From a virus, in IMG/VR virus record IMGVR_UViG_3300005617_000842, positions 1 through 34,293 of that record: a stretch of DNA of 34,293 nucleotides, one strand, 5' to 3'. A model generated the notes under the pieces. The model did not search any database. It was not told where the DNA came from and saw only the letters and a list, made by a program, of their open reading frames with translations. The translations under genes and the position numbers were made by a program. Below are positions 1-8,406 of the stretch, piece after piece. Every line of letters begins with the position of its first letter. Positions within the stretch are counted from its first letter, which is position 1.

Positions 1-1005
1 TTAATATCCCATCGCCTGAGCTTCGATTAAATAATCCGGGAGGATTTGATCTCGGCGGGAATTCAGTATTCTAGTCGTTTTTTTTAAAGCGGTCGAGGAT
101 GAATTGTCATCCACAAAACAGTTTTCAATCAGGAGATCATCGCAATAATCGAAATCGAGGTTTGGGACGGAGCCCGCCTTTCCATTCCCGAAGAAAGAAG
201 CGCCGGAAATCCTGAGCTTGGAACCCTCATTGCCGAGGGTGTTGATTGCCTTTAAGGCGCGCGCGGCGTTGGTGGGACGGAAAATATTCACTCCCCGCTC
301 GCAATCCATCCAAACATTTGAAAGGCCGGTCAGATTCACTTCCTCGAAATAATCGCCTTTCCGCACTTTCATTTTCCCCTCGGCGCGGGAGTTCAACCGG
401 CTGGAGAGAAAGGCCACGGCATCGGCGATTTTGAAGAAGTAAAAATTATCGACCTCGACGCCCTGGGCGGAAATATCGAGAAGGTCGGAATCCAGGATGG
501 AGGTCTGTCCATTCACAAGCGAAACCCGGTAAAGGGCTTTTTTATCGTTCGGGACGGCGGGAAGTACGGCATCCGCCGAGTCATTTCCGGCGATGATCGT
601 ATAGACGGTGACGCTCGGATCTTTGTTGATTGCAATGATGTCGAAGCGCTTCACGGCGGGAGCGACAAAGGCCGTGGTATCGAAGGCCGCCCACTTGGCA
701 CCGCGCCCGTCGATTTTTGCCTGGCCAGCATTCACGCGGACGGTCATGTTTGGGACGGCTTGCTCTTCGCACTCTCCGCCCTCAATCAAAGCGTTTCCGC
801 CGAATTTGGAAATGGTCCCGCTGGCTTGGCGGAAATAATCCAGCCATTCATAAGCCTTTAAATGGAGCCAGTTAAACCATTGATTCGGCGGTTTTTCTCC
901 GCCGAGCCATCCGGTGTCTTTCTTTCCTTCTCCGGGCTCTACAACGTTTCCGGGAGTGATGTCGGCCCAGCGCGGGAGCCTATCGGGTTCGTTTGGGTAA
1001 GCCAT
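1..1005 (-). CDS. Tail fibre / receptor-binding tail protein
   Basis: 334 aa, the last gene of the baseplate module here, complete with ATG and TAA. Residues about 8-60 form the tryptophan-rich N-terminal domain common in fibres of Mu-like and other contractile phages (motifs DITPGN, GEKPPNQWFNWL, YEWLDYF), which attaches the fibre to the baseplate. The C-terminal half, from about residue 185, has short alternating beta-strand segments rich in G, N and D, ending in ISGASFFGNGKAG-like turns, as in right-handed beta-helix fibres. It probably contacts the host surface. No catalytic motif is recognised. The ATG lies 3 bases after the stop of the preceding gene; no clear Shine-Dalgarno site. The name is a family-level inference. 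Confidence 0.72.
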   Translation of the reverse strand: MAYPNEPDRLPRWADITPGNVVEPGEGKKDTGWLGGEKPPNQWFNWLHLKAYEWLDYFRQASGTISKFGGNALIEGGECEEQAVPNMTVRVNAGQAKIDGRGAKWAAFDTTAFVAPAVKRFDIIAINKDPSVTVYTIIAGNDSADAVLPAVPNDKKALYRVSLVNGQTSILDSDLLDISAQGVEVDNFYFFKIADAVAFLSSRLNSRAEGKMKVRKGDYFEEVNLTGLSNVWMDCERGVNIFRPTNAARALKAINTLGNEGSKLRISGASFFGNGKAGSVPNLDFDYCDDLLIENCFVDDNSSSTALKKTTRILNSRRDQILPDYLIEAQAMGY

Positions 1006-1008
1006 GAT

Positions 1009-1605
1009 TTAAATTATCGTTGAAAATTCGCCGCCTGTGGTAGGCGCGCCGAGGTCTGAAAATCCATGGAGGAGATCGGTCGGCCCGTTGGCCGCGCTCC
1101 CATCCCCATCGTCGAACTGGAAAGCATCGGTGGGAGAAGAAATAAGGGACGCATGAATGCCGACCGGAAGGATTTGAAAAAGGATCCGACGAATTTCATC
1201 CGTCGATATTATAGGAGTGGGATCGGATGCCGTCAATACAAAGTCCGCCGGGAAGAGCGGCAAATAGGCCACGTCCGTGGTCGCCATGAGGACGCGGAAG
1301 ATTTCAATCACTTCCTCCGGGGTTCCTTTGGAGACCAGGGCGAAGGCCTGGACTTTTATCAAAAGCCGGTAGTTCGCGTCATCGACGCCGAAGCGCGGAA
1401 TTCCGATGGCCTGGCCGATGCGGTCGAGCTGTTCCCCGCTGTTTGCGTCGATGTCCAGGGAAGCGTCGATGTCATTGAAAACGTCTTCGAGTTCCTGAAT
1501 CTGGACCCCGTAAAGAGAAACGATTCCCTCGACGCGCGGCTTTCCCCTGTACTGAGTGACAAGCCTCTTTAAGGCGCGGAGAACGTGGTCTGAAATAGGA
1601 TCCAT
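1009..1605 (-). CDS. Baseplate/tail protein, gp48 or DUF2612-like
   Basis: 198 aa. It follows the baseplate J gene directly (stop TAA at 1606-1608, start ATG at 1605), the usual slot for P2 gpI / Mu gp48 / DUF2612 tail proteins. Visible signatures are a helical N-terminus, a segment around residues 45-75 reading LDIDANSGEQLDRIGQAIG followed by RFGVDDANYRLLI, and a repetitive helix around KGTPEEVIEIFRVLM. This 'GEQLD.IG...G..R.G..D..YR..I' pattern is typical of the family. It probably connects the wedge to the fibre. The C-terminal ~40 residues (DAFQFDDGDGSAANG) are low-complexity. Confidence 0.7.
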   Translation of the reverse strand: MDPISDHVLRALKRLVTQYRGKPRVEGIVSLYGVQIQELEDVFNDIDASLDIDANSGEQLDRIGQAIGIPRFGVDDANYRLLIKVQAFALVSKGTPEEVIEIFRVLMATTDVAYLPLFPADFVLTASDPTPIISTDEIRRILFQILPVGIHASLISSPTDAFQFDDGDGSAANGPTDLLHGFSDLGAPTTGGEFSTII

Positions 1606-2781
1606 TTAGGAATTGACCACGATGTCCCCGACCAAAAGGGTCGCAAGCTCGAAAGGCGAAATGGGAATATTCGCCCCGGTGAGCGGATCACCGAATCTCG
1701 CATAGAGCGCGGTGATTCCCCGGATGCCTGGGACGGTATTGATTGCCACATAGGTGGCCGAGTTGATGACATCGTTGTTCGGTAGAAAGGTGAGGAAATA
1801 CGCGACGAGGGCATCCTTCACCATATCGTCGCCGAGCGCCGGATAGACCGGGCCTTCTCCTGGGTTGGTGTTCGGAACAATGGTGATGTCGGCAATGATC
1901 CGGACGTTTACGATCCTGGAGAATTTCAGCGTCTGAGGCTGGCCGGTCGAGTCGATCACCGTCCCTACCTCGGTCCCATAGGATTCAATCCCCGCCGGGT
2001 TCGCCGACCAGATCAAGTCCCAAATATCTTGGTCCGCGCCGCCCTGGACGTAAGCCTCGAAGCTTTTGGGCGGGCGGCCTTCGCCATCGACAAAGTTGGT
2101 CCGGTTGGAAATGACCACCGCATAATCCACGCCCGCCACTTGATTGAGAAGCGCCGCGCGGATCCCTTCATCGGTCACGCTGTCGCGGCGGATGAGAGAT
2201 TGACCCCGGCGAGTCTTCAAGGCCGCGTCCGTTTCAATTTCGCTTCCAACGTCCGCATCCGCCAAATTGTTGGCCGAGGTTACTCCGAGGACCGGGGTGT
2301 CTATGATCGTAAGGGTTCCGGCTGGAGCGAATTTCCGGCCCGCGACCTGAGCGAAAACCTCAATGTCGATGGTGCCGGAAAGCGGGATGGTGTAAATCTG
2401 GACGGTTTCAAATTTGGTCGCCGTATCATTTACGACCGAAAGCCGAAAGCCGATGGGGATAATTGTCCCGCTGGTTCCCAAAATCGTAACGATGGCGGAG
2501 GACTTTGACGCCTGGAGGCGAGTCACATTGTTCAGGCGGACAAGCTTGTCGAGGCCGATCCCCTCCGCGCCGAGGACATAAAATCCGTTATAGACGAATT
2601 CGGCAAGCTCCCAAATTTCCGCCTCTCTTTCGTCGAAGACTCCCTTTATCTGGCCGATGGGCTCCCGTGGGTCCAGGTTGATGTTTGCGCCGAGTACGGC
2701 CTGGAGCGCGGCGGTGGTCTCGGCCTGAATGACGGCGAGGGTCTTCCGGTTAAATCCGGTCGGGACAATTCCATAGGGCAT
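1606..2781 (-). CDS. Baseplate J-like wedge protein
   Basis: 391 aa, the length and position expected for P2 gpJ / Mu gp47 / T4 gp6-type wedge proteins. The N-terminal region has helix motifs such as INLDPREPIGQIKGVFDEREAE and GAEGIGLDKLVRLNNVTR. The middle carries the beta-rich core ending FAPAGTLTIIDTPVLGVTSANN followed by ADVGSEIETDAALKTRRGQS, typical of the family (G.D.ETD..lr.Rr). It sits between a gp25/W-like gene and a gp48-like gene, the conserved baseplate order. The start ATG abuts the previous stop. Function, assembling the wedge that triggers sheath contraction, is from family knowledge. Confidence 0.9.
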   Translation of the reverse strand: MPYGIVPTGFNRKTLAVIQAETTAALQAVLGANINLDPREPIGQIKGVFDEREAEIWELAEFVYNGFYVLGAEGIGLDKLVRLNNVTRLQASKSSAIVTILGTSGTIIPIGFRLSVVNDTATKFETVQIYTIPLSGTIDIEVFAQVAGRKFAPAGTLTIIDTPVLGVTSANNLADADVGSEIETDAALKTRRGQSLIRRDSVTDEGIRAALLNQVAGVDYAVVISNRTNFVDGEGRPPKSFEAYVQGGADQDIWDLIWSANPAGIESYGTEVGTVIDSTGQPQTLKFSRIVNVRIIADITIVPNTNPGEGPVYPALGDDMVKDALVAYFLTFLPNNDVINSATYVAINTVPGIRGITALYARFGDPLTGANIPISPFELATLLVGDIVVNS

Positions 2782-3138
2782 TTAAATAACCTCCGAAAAT
2801 TCCAGGATCCCATCCGAGCACCGGCCCTTGAAGGAAACAAGTAAATTTCGATTTGAATTTGTGTAGTCCACGGAGAAGGCTTTCAGCTCCAGCATTCCAG
2901 GGGTTGCCATAATTTCGGACTTGAAAATGGATTCAATTTCGTTAAGCCTAACACCTTTGACAAAAATTTGTTGAAGGTAGGGGATGCCGATGGTCGTATC
3001 CAGGAACCACTCGCCAAAATAAAGCCGGAGGCGAGTCCGGAGATTTTGCAAAACCTCATCCGAGCGGGTAAGAACAACAAAATTGTTTTTCTCAATGACG
3101 AGATCCCCGGTCACCGTATCAAGCGCGAAGGTGCTCAC
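2782..3138 (-). CDS. Baseplate wedge protein, gp25/gpW/Mu gp46-like
   Basis: 118 aa. The pattern LVIEKNNFVVLTRSDEVLQNLRTRL then LYFGEWFLDTTIGIPY is the classic Mu gp46-like / gp25-like motif (an acidic-to-arginine helix followed by GEWFLD...G.PY). The product forms the wedge connector at the sheath-baseplate junction. The start is GTG at 3136-3138, overlapping the previous gene's TGA as GTGA, so translation is probably coupled. Neighbours (spike, then J) confirm a baseplate operon. Confidence 0.85.
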   Translation of the reverse strand: MSTFALDTVTGDLVIEKNNFVVLTRSDEVLQNLRTRLRLYFGEWFLDTTIGIPYLQQIFVKGVRLNEIESIFKSEIMATPGMLELKAFSVDYTNSNRNLLVSFKGRCSDGILEFSEVI

Positions 3139-3368
3139 GAGACCGACCCCGAAGCCGTGACCGGCGCGGTTCCTGGAGCGGTCGTAACCGCCGCCGAACC
3201 CGAAACATTCACGACCCCATTATTTTGGATATGCGAAATGATGGCACCGGCCAGGGCGTGATAGACGGCCCGGCGCTCCGATTCGGTTTGTTCCCGGTCC
3301 TGTGGAATTGAAAGCGCGGCGACCGCATCGAACATTGCATCGCCCATAACCGTGCCGACCATTGCCAT
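3135..3368 (-). CDS. Small baseplate-module protein of unknown function
   Basis: 77 aa. N-terminal helix (about 1-55) with two conserved-looking segments, IPQDREQTESERRAVYHALA and AGAIISHIQNNG, then a low-complexity tail rich in Ala, Val, Thr and Gly. Such short proteins are common between spike and wedge genes. I do not recognise a named family. The ATG at 3368 and GTGA overlap with the next gene support that it is real. Confidence 0.6.
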   Translation of the reverse strand: MAMVGTVMGDAMFDAVAALSIPQDREQTESERRAVYHALAGAIISHIQNNGVVNVSGSAAVTTAPGTAPVTASGSVS

Positions 3369-3371
3369 TTT

Positions 3372-3998
3372 TTATTCCTTCAAGGTGTCGAGCCGTACTT
3401 TCAGGGCCGCGAAGGCGGCAAGATTGATAGGCGGCTGTGGACCGATCATCGTATTGGTTTTGATGTTTCCCATCTCTCCGAGAAAGTCACTCAGAATTGT
3501 AACCAATTCTTCGGTGCCATTGCTCATTTTAAACTGGCCGCTTTGATTTATTGAAATAAAAGCATCGCCAAATTGAACGGCGAATTTGTCCGGGATCACA
3601 TCCGGGCCGCCTTCGCGGCTATTGATGGGGAAAAAAAGGCCATCGCTCAGGTTGAAAAGTCGGGTATCTCCGGGCTCTACCTGGCCGCCTTGCTCTTTCC
3701 ATTTCTCCAAAGACCTTTGGGAGAAGAAAATCATTCCCTCGTCGCCCTGGGCCAGCGGCCAGGAAATGAGCATGTTGGCCGTCTTCGGGAAGGCGACCGG
3801 AACCTTGGAGAGAAGCGGAAGGCTCAGATATTCCCCGGACTCCAGGAGCTTTTTTATTGCGGGCTGGACGCTTACCGTCTTGGCGGTGCCGTCATAATCC
3901 TGAACCACCCCCGGCAAACAGACATTCAGGGTGTAAAGCCTGGCTTCCACGACCTCATGGATGAGGTCAATCATTCCGGCTAAAATCTCTTTACTCAT
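3372..3998 (-). CDS. Membrane-puncturing spike protein, Mu gp45 / Gp138-like
   Basis: 208 aa. A longer in-frame reading exists upstream, but I chose the ATG at 3996-3998 because it overlaps the preceding stop as ATGA and the extra N-terminus is arginine-rich shadow. The start (residues 5-45) is a helix followed by an OB-fold-like strand set (ARLYTLNVCLPGVVQDYD, AKTVSVQPAIKK). Then come LPLLSKVPVAFP and the segment GDEGMIFFSQRSLEKWK, typical of Gp138-N-terminal-domain and Mu gp45 spike proteins. It sits at the tip of the tail tube and pierces the outer membrane. It lies between hub and wedge genes. Family assignment is good; exact Pfam not tested. Confidence 0.78.
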   Translation of the reverse strand: MSKEILAGMIDLIHEVVEARLYTLNVCLPGVVQDYDGTAKTVSVQPAIKKLLESGEYLSLPLLSKVPVAFPKTANMLISWPLAQGDEGMIFFSQRSLEKWKEQGGQVEPGDTRLFNLSDGLFFPINSREGGPDVIPDKFAVQFGDAFISINQSGQFKMSNGTEELVTILSDFLGEMGNIKTNTMIGPQPPINLAAFAALKVRLDTLKE

Positions 3999-4810
3999 TC
4001 CGCCAGCCCTTTGATTTTCCAGTCGCCCTCGAAATTGTCTCCGGTATAGGTGCAGGATTTTATTTTGAAGAGGCCGTCCACGTCCTTGGCAATAATTCGC
4101 ACGGTTCCGGTAGGGCGGATTTTTGGATTTAGAAGGCACTCGAAATCCACGCCGCCTTCTTTCCGGAGCTGAGGTTTGCCGATCAGGCCGGTCTCGGCCA
4201 TGAGAAGGACCGCTTTCTGTTCGTCGAGTACATTCCCCACCCTGAATTCGCCGTCCTGAACGCTCCATGGCGTCTTTTTGGACTTGAATAGGGTGTCCAG
4301 CTCATCCTTTGCCCGTCCGGACACGCTGTAGGGGCTTGTGGTGCTTTCAGGGAACAGGCTTGAAACGGCGTCCCGCGCATCCGATCCATAAGTGACCCCC
4401 ATGGCCGAGATTAAATCCGAAATGATTGTGGTCTTGGAAGTATTCGCGGCCCAGGTCCTTGAAAGAAAAGAGTTTGAAAATTCTTGATAGCCGTCCGCAC
4501 ATTGAATTTCCGTCACCCGATCCAAGCCTTTAAAATCCTCTTTGACCTCGGTTATTGTCCCGATAAAAAGAAGCGAAGGGTTGGCGATACCGAAACCCTC
4601 ATAGGCGACTTCGAGGGAAATCTTTGTGCTGGGCCTTTTGATGAGCGCCACGCTTTGGCCGCTCAGGTTGTAGACGGTGATTTTTGCGGAGTTCGCGGTC
4701 GAGGATGTGGTCTTCTCAATATCGAAAGAAATCCGGAGCTTGTCCCAAACCTTGCCCACTTCCCCGGCCTGGCCGACGATCACTCGCGCGTAGCGACCGA
4801 AAAGCTTCAT
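3995..4810 (-). CDS. Baseplate hub protein (gp27 / Mu gp44-like)
   Basis: 271 aa. Beta-rich N-terminus with motifs ISFDIEKTTSS, NSAKITVYNLS and LLFIGTITEVKEDFKG, the tail-hub pattern in which strands carry 'i.i.NLs' and 'if.G.i'. The middle has a LysM-like/hub helix region (TTIISDLISAMG, AKDELDTLFKSKKTPWSVQDGEFRV). The C-terminus (GLIGKPQLRKEGGVDFECLLNPKI, then KIKSCTYTGDN) matches hub proteins of phages with simple contractile baseplates. It would form the trimer between tube and spike. The ATG at 4810 overlaps the preceding gene by 4 bases. Confidence 0.78.
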   Translation of the reverse strand: MKLFGRYARVIVGQAGEVGKVWDKLRISFDIEKTTSSTANSAKITVYNLSGQSVALIKRPSTKISLEVAYEGFGIANPSLLFIGTITEVKEDFKGLDRVTEIQCADGYQEFSNSFLSRTWAANTSKTTIISDLISAMGVTYGSDARDAVSSLFPESTTSPYSVSGRAKDELDTLFKSKKTPWSVQDGEFRVGNVLDEQKAVLLMAETGLIGKPQLRKEGGVDFECLLNPKIRPTGTVRIIAKDVDGLFKIKSCTYTGDNFEGDWKIKGLAE

Positions 4811-5127
4811 ACCTCATCCGACCAGACCAAAGAGGCGCGAACCCCGAAATCTTCGCGGGAATAAGTCTCTCCCCTGGCCTCATTGTCAAAGAGCATGAAG
4901 CGGCCAGGCGGAAGGCCATCGCTCACAAATTGATTGTTCAGCTCCGTGTCGAATTGAAGGGCGATACTTTCAACCAGGGCGGCCCCGGCATCGTTGTAAA
5001 TCGACATGACCCAGCGGCTCCAGCGGCGGTTAAATCGAAAGCCAAGGCGGCAAAGTACGCCGCCCAGCTCAATCGAAAAAACATAATCGGCGATGTCCGA
5101 CCGGACGGGAATTGTAGTTACTGCCAT
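4807..5127 (-). CDS. Baseplate plug protein, Pam3 gp18-like (DUF6983-like)
   Basis: 106 aa. Short beta-barrel-type protein with the pattern TIPVRSDIADYVFSIELGGV...LGFRFNRRWSRWVMSIYNDAG followed by LPPGRFMLFDNE. This IPL-ADLP-Y-F---L-G--Y-L-F--N-R---W-L-I-D arrangement is typical of the plug family between hub and Dit-like genes in simple-baseplate myophages. It ends at TGA overlapping the hub ATG. Function (plugging the central tube channel) is from the characterised cyanophage Pam3 relative and is inferred here. Confidence 0.72.
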   Translation of the reverse strand: MAVTTIPVRSDIADYVFSIELGGVLCRLGFRFNRRWSRWVMSIYNDAGAALVESIALQFDTELNNQFVSDGLPPGRFMLFDNEARGETYSREDFGVRASLVWSDEV

Positions 5128-5128
5128 T

Positions 5129-5827
5129 TTAGAAAAGCTTCGGAGGAACGCCGCCGTTCAGGATTCCGAAGAGGGCTTTTAGTATCGACTCTTTTTTGAG
5201 CGGAGCCAACACGGATTCCGCTTGTTTTTTTCCGAGATCGGAGACGGCTCCGGTCGCCCCCTGGACGAGATCCGAGGGAATGGAAATATCCAGGGATTCA
5301 ACAATCGTGACCCTTTCGAGGGTGAGATTGAAGGGGAGCCCGCGCCCTGTTTGTTGGGTCTTCGGAATCTCAATGCTCGTCAGCATCATATCGTCGTAGA
5401 CTTCCAGGTCCGAAATAAAAGAGAAAGGCGTCCGGAGGCTTTGAAGGTATTTCAAATATTCGTAGGCTTGTTGATCCGGGGAGGGGGTGAAGGCCTCGAA
5501 GAGAGCGCCGATCCCACCGGCTCCGGCGGCAATGACCCCGGCGACTTCTCCGGGAACCGGGAGCCCGGCCAGGAGCGCGCCAGCGTATTGAAAGATTTTT
5601 ATCGGGGATCCGGAAATATAGCCCGTGACCTGAATGGTCGGATTCTGTAGCTGAGAATGATCCGTGATGTCCGCCCCGCGCTCAATCGGGTATTTTGAAA
5701 GCGTCATTGTCCGCGAATGGGTGACGTTCAGCGTGGCGTCAAAATTGAAAATAAACCTTGGATTGTTCGGGTCTTTGATCCCGTGCTTGAAGGGAATGAT
5801 TTTAGAAACCAGGCTGGAAAGGCTCAT
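5129..5827 (-). CDS. Dit-like baseplate/tail protein
   Basis: 232 aa. N-terminal segment DPNNPRFIFNFDATLNVTHSRTMTLSKYPIERGADITDHSQLQNPTI is the hallmark of Dit-like N-terminal domains (sTVt..pvE.Ga.vtDH....P..i...G.is). The middle is an Ala/Gly/Pro-rich segment (about 90-120), then a second strand set (TPFSFISDLEVYDDMMLTSIEIPKTQQTG, LPFNLTLERVTIVESL). It forms the ring joining tube and baseplate. The ATG overlaps the tape measure stop (ATGA, order reversed on this strand), showing coupled translation. Confidence 0.8.
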   Translation of the reverse strand: MSLSSLVSKIIPFKHGIKDPNNPRFIFNFDATLNVTHSRTMTLSKYPIERGADITDHSQLQNPTIQVTGYISGSPIKIFQYAGALLAGLPVPGEVAGVIAAGAGGIGALFEAFTPSPDQQAYEYLKYLQSLRTPFSFISDLEVYDDMMLTSIEIPKTQQTGRGLPFNLTLERVTIVESLDISIPSDLVQGATGAVSDLGKKQAESVLAPLKKESILKALFGILNGGVPPKLF

Positions 5828-7359
5828 TTCCCGCCCCCGTCAAGACTTCTTTTTGCCTGGTCGGAATATTCCTGGAGCGCGGCGGCTGTGGCGTCCTTCA
5901 CTTTCTGAGGGTCGCCGCCTTGGATCGTCTGTTCGATATGAATATTGTTCTCCTGGCTCACCGGAGCGCCAACGGGAGAAGCGGAAGGGGTATTGTTGAA
6001 AGGGTTCAGGCTTTGGGCTTTGTCGATGAGCGCCCCGGCCTGGCCCTTTACGGCTGTCCCGAACTGCTTTGCTTTGTTGAAAATATCTCCGAGGACTGAT
6101 TCCTTTCCCTGAAAGAAGCGGATCAAATCCCGGAGGACAATCAGCATTTGAAGGAATGGATTGAAAGCGACGATGAACCCCGCGATGGCCTTTCCCCAAA
6201 GCGGCATGTCTTTAAACCAGTCTCCGAAGCGGTCGATAAAATCCCCGAAGAAGGAATCCTTCCCCTGGAAGAAAGCCACAACGTCCTCGATTGCCAGGCC
6301 GAGAAGGATAATTCCCAAAACGATGGCGGCAATTTTTAGCGAAGCGATAGCCCCGGCATTCCCCAAAATGGTGAAAGCTTTGGCCGCCGCGATTCCCTGT
6401 TTCACCACCCCGACCAAGGCGATGGCGGTTCCGATGGCCTTGAAGGCGAGGAATCCGCCGATCAAAAGCTTGACCACATTCCCGAAGCCGCCGAAGGCCT
6501 TGGAGGCCCAGCCGACGATTTCGGCGATGTTCATAAAAATATTCCAAAGGTGCCGAGCGGTATTTGTGAGGCTCTTAATGAAATTTGCCAGGCCTTGCCG
6601 GATCATCACGCGGTTGGCCTGAATCCAGCCCTTCACATTTTTCAGGATCTCGCCAACGATCGGCAAAAGCTCGGTCCCGATCTCATTCCGGAGCCCTTTA
6701 ATCATCGTGACGAAATTCTTCCAAGTGTCTTGGAATGCCACGGATTTGGCTATGGCCTCTTTGTCCATCACCGAGCCGGTCGCGCGCGCCTCCGCGCGGA
6801 GATCGTTTAGAGCGCCGCTTCCCTTTTGGAGAAGGTTCACCATCCGGCCAGATTCGCGGCCCATGAGCTTTTGAGCCAGGGCCACGCGGTCGGCTTGGTT
6901 CGGGACGCGGGAAAGGCCATCGGCCACGTCATTTAAAACCTGTTCGACGGACTTCATATTCCCGGCGGAGTCCTTGGTTTTGACTCCGAGCTTGGCGAAT
7001 GTTTCGCTGGTTCCTTCTCCGTCCTCGGAGGCTCCAGCCATGGAAATTGAGAGCTTCCGGAGGGAGTTGTCGAAAGCCTCCGTGGCAATGTCCGATTGAT
7101 AGGCGGCATATCGGTATTCCTGGAGGGAGGCCGTGCCGATCCCGATACGCTCGGAAGTATTATTGATTTCATCTCCGGCTTCGGAGGCGCTTTTTGTGAA
7201 TCCGAAAATGGTGGCGACAAGCCCTCCGCCGGTGAGGGCGAAGGCCGAGGCGAGTCCGGCGGCCTGATTTTTCAGGTTGGACATGCTTCCTTCGAGCTTC
7301 CGGAGGGGCTTTTCGTCGATCTCGAAACCCCAGGTAGTAATCAGCTCTCGGATGGTCAT
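5824..7359 (-). CDS. Tail tape measure protein
   Basis: 511 aa, short for a tape measure, predicting a short tail. An N-terminal coiled-coil region (LRKLEGSMSNLKNQAAG) is followed by a hydrophobic segment (residues about 38-60), then the phage TMP-type region with INNTSERIGIGTASLQEYRYA and LMGRESGRMVNLLQKGSG. Several further hydrophobic helices lie between about 290 and 420 (GGFLAFKAIGTAIALVGVV; IAAIVLGIILLGLAIEDVVAFF), as expected for a protein inserted in the host membrane on DNA ejection. It sits between the frameshifted chaperone pair and Dit. The ATG at 7359 overlaps the T-frame stop as TAATG. Confidence 0.92.
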   Translation of the reverse strand: MTIRELITTWGFEIDEKPLRKLEGSMSNLKNQAAGLASAFALTGGGLVATIFGFTKSASEAGDEINNTSERIGIGTASLQEYRYAAYQSDIATEAFDNSLRKLSISMAGASEDGEGTSETFAKLGVKTKDSAGNMKSVEQVLNDVADGLSRVPNQADRVALAQKLMGRESGRMVNLLQKGSGALNDLRAEARATGSVMDKEAIAKSVAFQDTWKNFVTMIKGLRNEIGTELLPIVGEILKNVKGWIQANRVMIRQGLANFIKSLTNTARHLWNIFMNIAEIVGWASKAFGGFGNVVKLLIGGFLAFKAIGTAIALVGVVKQGIAAAKAFTILGNAGAIASLKIAAIVLGIILLGLAIEDVVAFFQGKDSFFGDFIDRFGDWFKDMPLWGKAIAGFIVAFNPFLQMLIVLRDLIRFFQGKESVLGDIFNKAKQFGTAVKGQAGALIDKAQSLNPFNNTPSASPVGAPVSQENNIHIEQTIQGGDPQKVKDATAAALQEYSDQAKRSLDGGGK

Positions 7360-7601
7360 TATTTTTTCTTCCCGGCGAACGTCACGCCTTCAATGAAAAC
7401 CCCGCCGCCCTTCTCAATCGTGTCGAGAGCGGCATGTGCGTCCCAAAGATCCGAAATCGTCCAAAAGGTTTCAATCTCATAAAGTGAAGCGATTCCAGAA
7501 ACGACCGGCCTCCACAAAAAGAAGTCTACGTCTTTTGTTACGGCTTCGGAATTGTCGCCGCCCCGGTTGCCTGTTTTATGCCGGGGAGGCTTTGCAAAAA
7601 A
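7359..7601 (-). CDS. Tail assembly chaperone T extension, made by -1 frameshift
   Basis: This frame has no ATG of its own. It is open in the -1 frame relative to the upstream chaperone from the slippery site at 7595-7601 to TAA at 7359-7361, giving 78 codons (EAVTKDVDFFLWRPVVSGIA, then SLYEIETFWTISDLWDAHAAL and EGVTFAGKKK at the end). The 'G..sLyEle.fw...Dl..a..alD' pattern is typical of T extensions before tape measure genes. A fusion of about 206 aa would be made. The stop overlaps the tape measure start by one base, the canonical arrangement. Frame and motif are seen directly; that slippage occurs is inferred from lambda G/GT and relatives. Confidence 0.75.
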   Translation of the reverse strand, partial: FFAKPPRHKTGNRGGDNSEAVTKDVDFFLWRPVVSGIASLYEIETFWTISDLWDAHAALDTIEKGGGVFIEGVTFAGKKK

Positions 7602-7978
7602 TCGCCATAGTTATGTTTGACGGCCTCACCCAGGACCTTGAAAAGGGTTCCGAGCTTCCCGTCAAAATCGGCCTCCAGATTGACAAGGGGGAGAGCTCCG
7701 TCTTTCCGCTGAATGGAAACTGTCGAGAGCAAATCTTCGATGGTGACCACCACGGAATCCTCTTCGATATTCGCGGCAATGGCCGTGATGATATTCCCCA
7801 CGTCCATTCCGGCTTTGGAGCCTTTCTTTTTTGGACCCGTTCCCGGAATGTCCATGTCGGCCAGGCCGGGGCCGATGATCTTGGTGATTCGAGTAAGTAC
7901 GGCCAGGGACTTTTTAACGCCGAGGGGATTGATATGGTATTCGTCCCTGTCGATGGTTACGCGTTTTACTTCCTTCAC
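7538..7978 (-). CDS. Tail assembly chaperone (G-type)
   Basis: 146 aa, GTG start at 7976-7978 three bases past the tube gene's TAA, with a GGGGG Shine-Dalgarno-like run upstream. Mostly helical and acidic. Visible segments are RVTIDRDEYHINPLGVKKSLAVLTRI at the start (rigid core) and a second domain SVVVTIEDLLSTVSIQRKDG...LPLVNLEADFDGKLGTLF. Position between tube and tape measure genes and the -1 overlapping frame identify it as the G-type chaperone that coats the tape measure while tube subunits polymerise. Not a virion component. Confidence 0.8.
   Translation of the reverse strand: MKEVKRVTIDRDEYHINPLGVKKSLAVLTRITKIIGPGLADMDIPGTGPKKKGSKAGMDVGNIITAIAANIEEDSVVVTIEDLLSTVSIQRKDGALPLVNLEADFDGKLGTLFKVLGEAVKHNYGDFLQSLPGIKQATGAATIPKP
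7595..7601 (-). promoter_or_regulatory. Slippery heptamer T TTT TTG for programmed -1 frameshift
   Basis: On the minus strand the 0-frame codons GAT TTT TTG contain the heptamer T-TTT-TTG. It fits the X-XXY-YYZ rule, and the -1 frame is open all the way to the tape measure start. It lies 19 codons before the 0-frame stop, where such sites usually sit. Confidence 0.72.
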
Positions 7979-7980
7979 GG

Positions 7981-8406
7981 TTAGTTACCCCCGAAAGTGG
8001 AAATGATCCGACCGCAATCCATGACCCATTCGCGCGGCCCGGCTTCGCGGTTGTACTCTCCGACCGGGAGCTTTTGCACCCAGGCTTCGGGAGCCAAATG
8101 GAGAGAGCGGCCTCCCTGGTCGCGGATGAGGACCGTGGTAAGGCCGGAGTTTGAAAGCTGGTCGGCGTTGGCCAGGCCGGAGAGAAAGTCATTGTCCGCG
8201 CTGGATTGAATGAGCGAGATGGTGATTTTTCCGGCCAGGTTGTTGGATTTGGAACGGGTGGCCTCGCCGGTCACTCCGATTTGTTTGGTGAAAGCGTCTT
8301 CGTCTTGCTCAACGCTCACCATGGCATCGGGAGCGAAGCCGGACAGGATCCGGGTTCCGACGATCACGGTTACTTTTGCGGCGTCATAGGTTTTTGTTGC
8401 GGGCAT
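7981..8406 (-). CDS. Tail tube protein (DUF3277-like)
   Basis: 141 aa. N-terminal motif YDAAKVTVIVGTRILSGFAPDAMVSVEQDEDAFTKQIG is the DUF3277 tube signature (y.p..V.vtv.G..i.Gfa.g..i...rd.d.f....G..G...R). GEATRSKSNNLAGKITISLIQSSADNDFLS follows, also typical. It stacks in rings inside the sheath. Preceded by an AGAGAGGA ribosome-binding site and by the sheath gene; followed by the chaperone gene. Confidence 0.88.
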   Translation of the reverse strand: MPATKTYDAAKVTVIVGTRILSGFAPDAMVSVEQDEDAFTKQIGVTGEATRSKSNNLAGKITISLIQSSADNDFLSGLANADQLSNSGLTTVLIRDQGGRSLHLAPEAWVQKLPVGEYNREAGPREWVMDCGRIISTFGGN

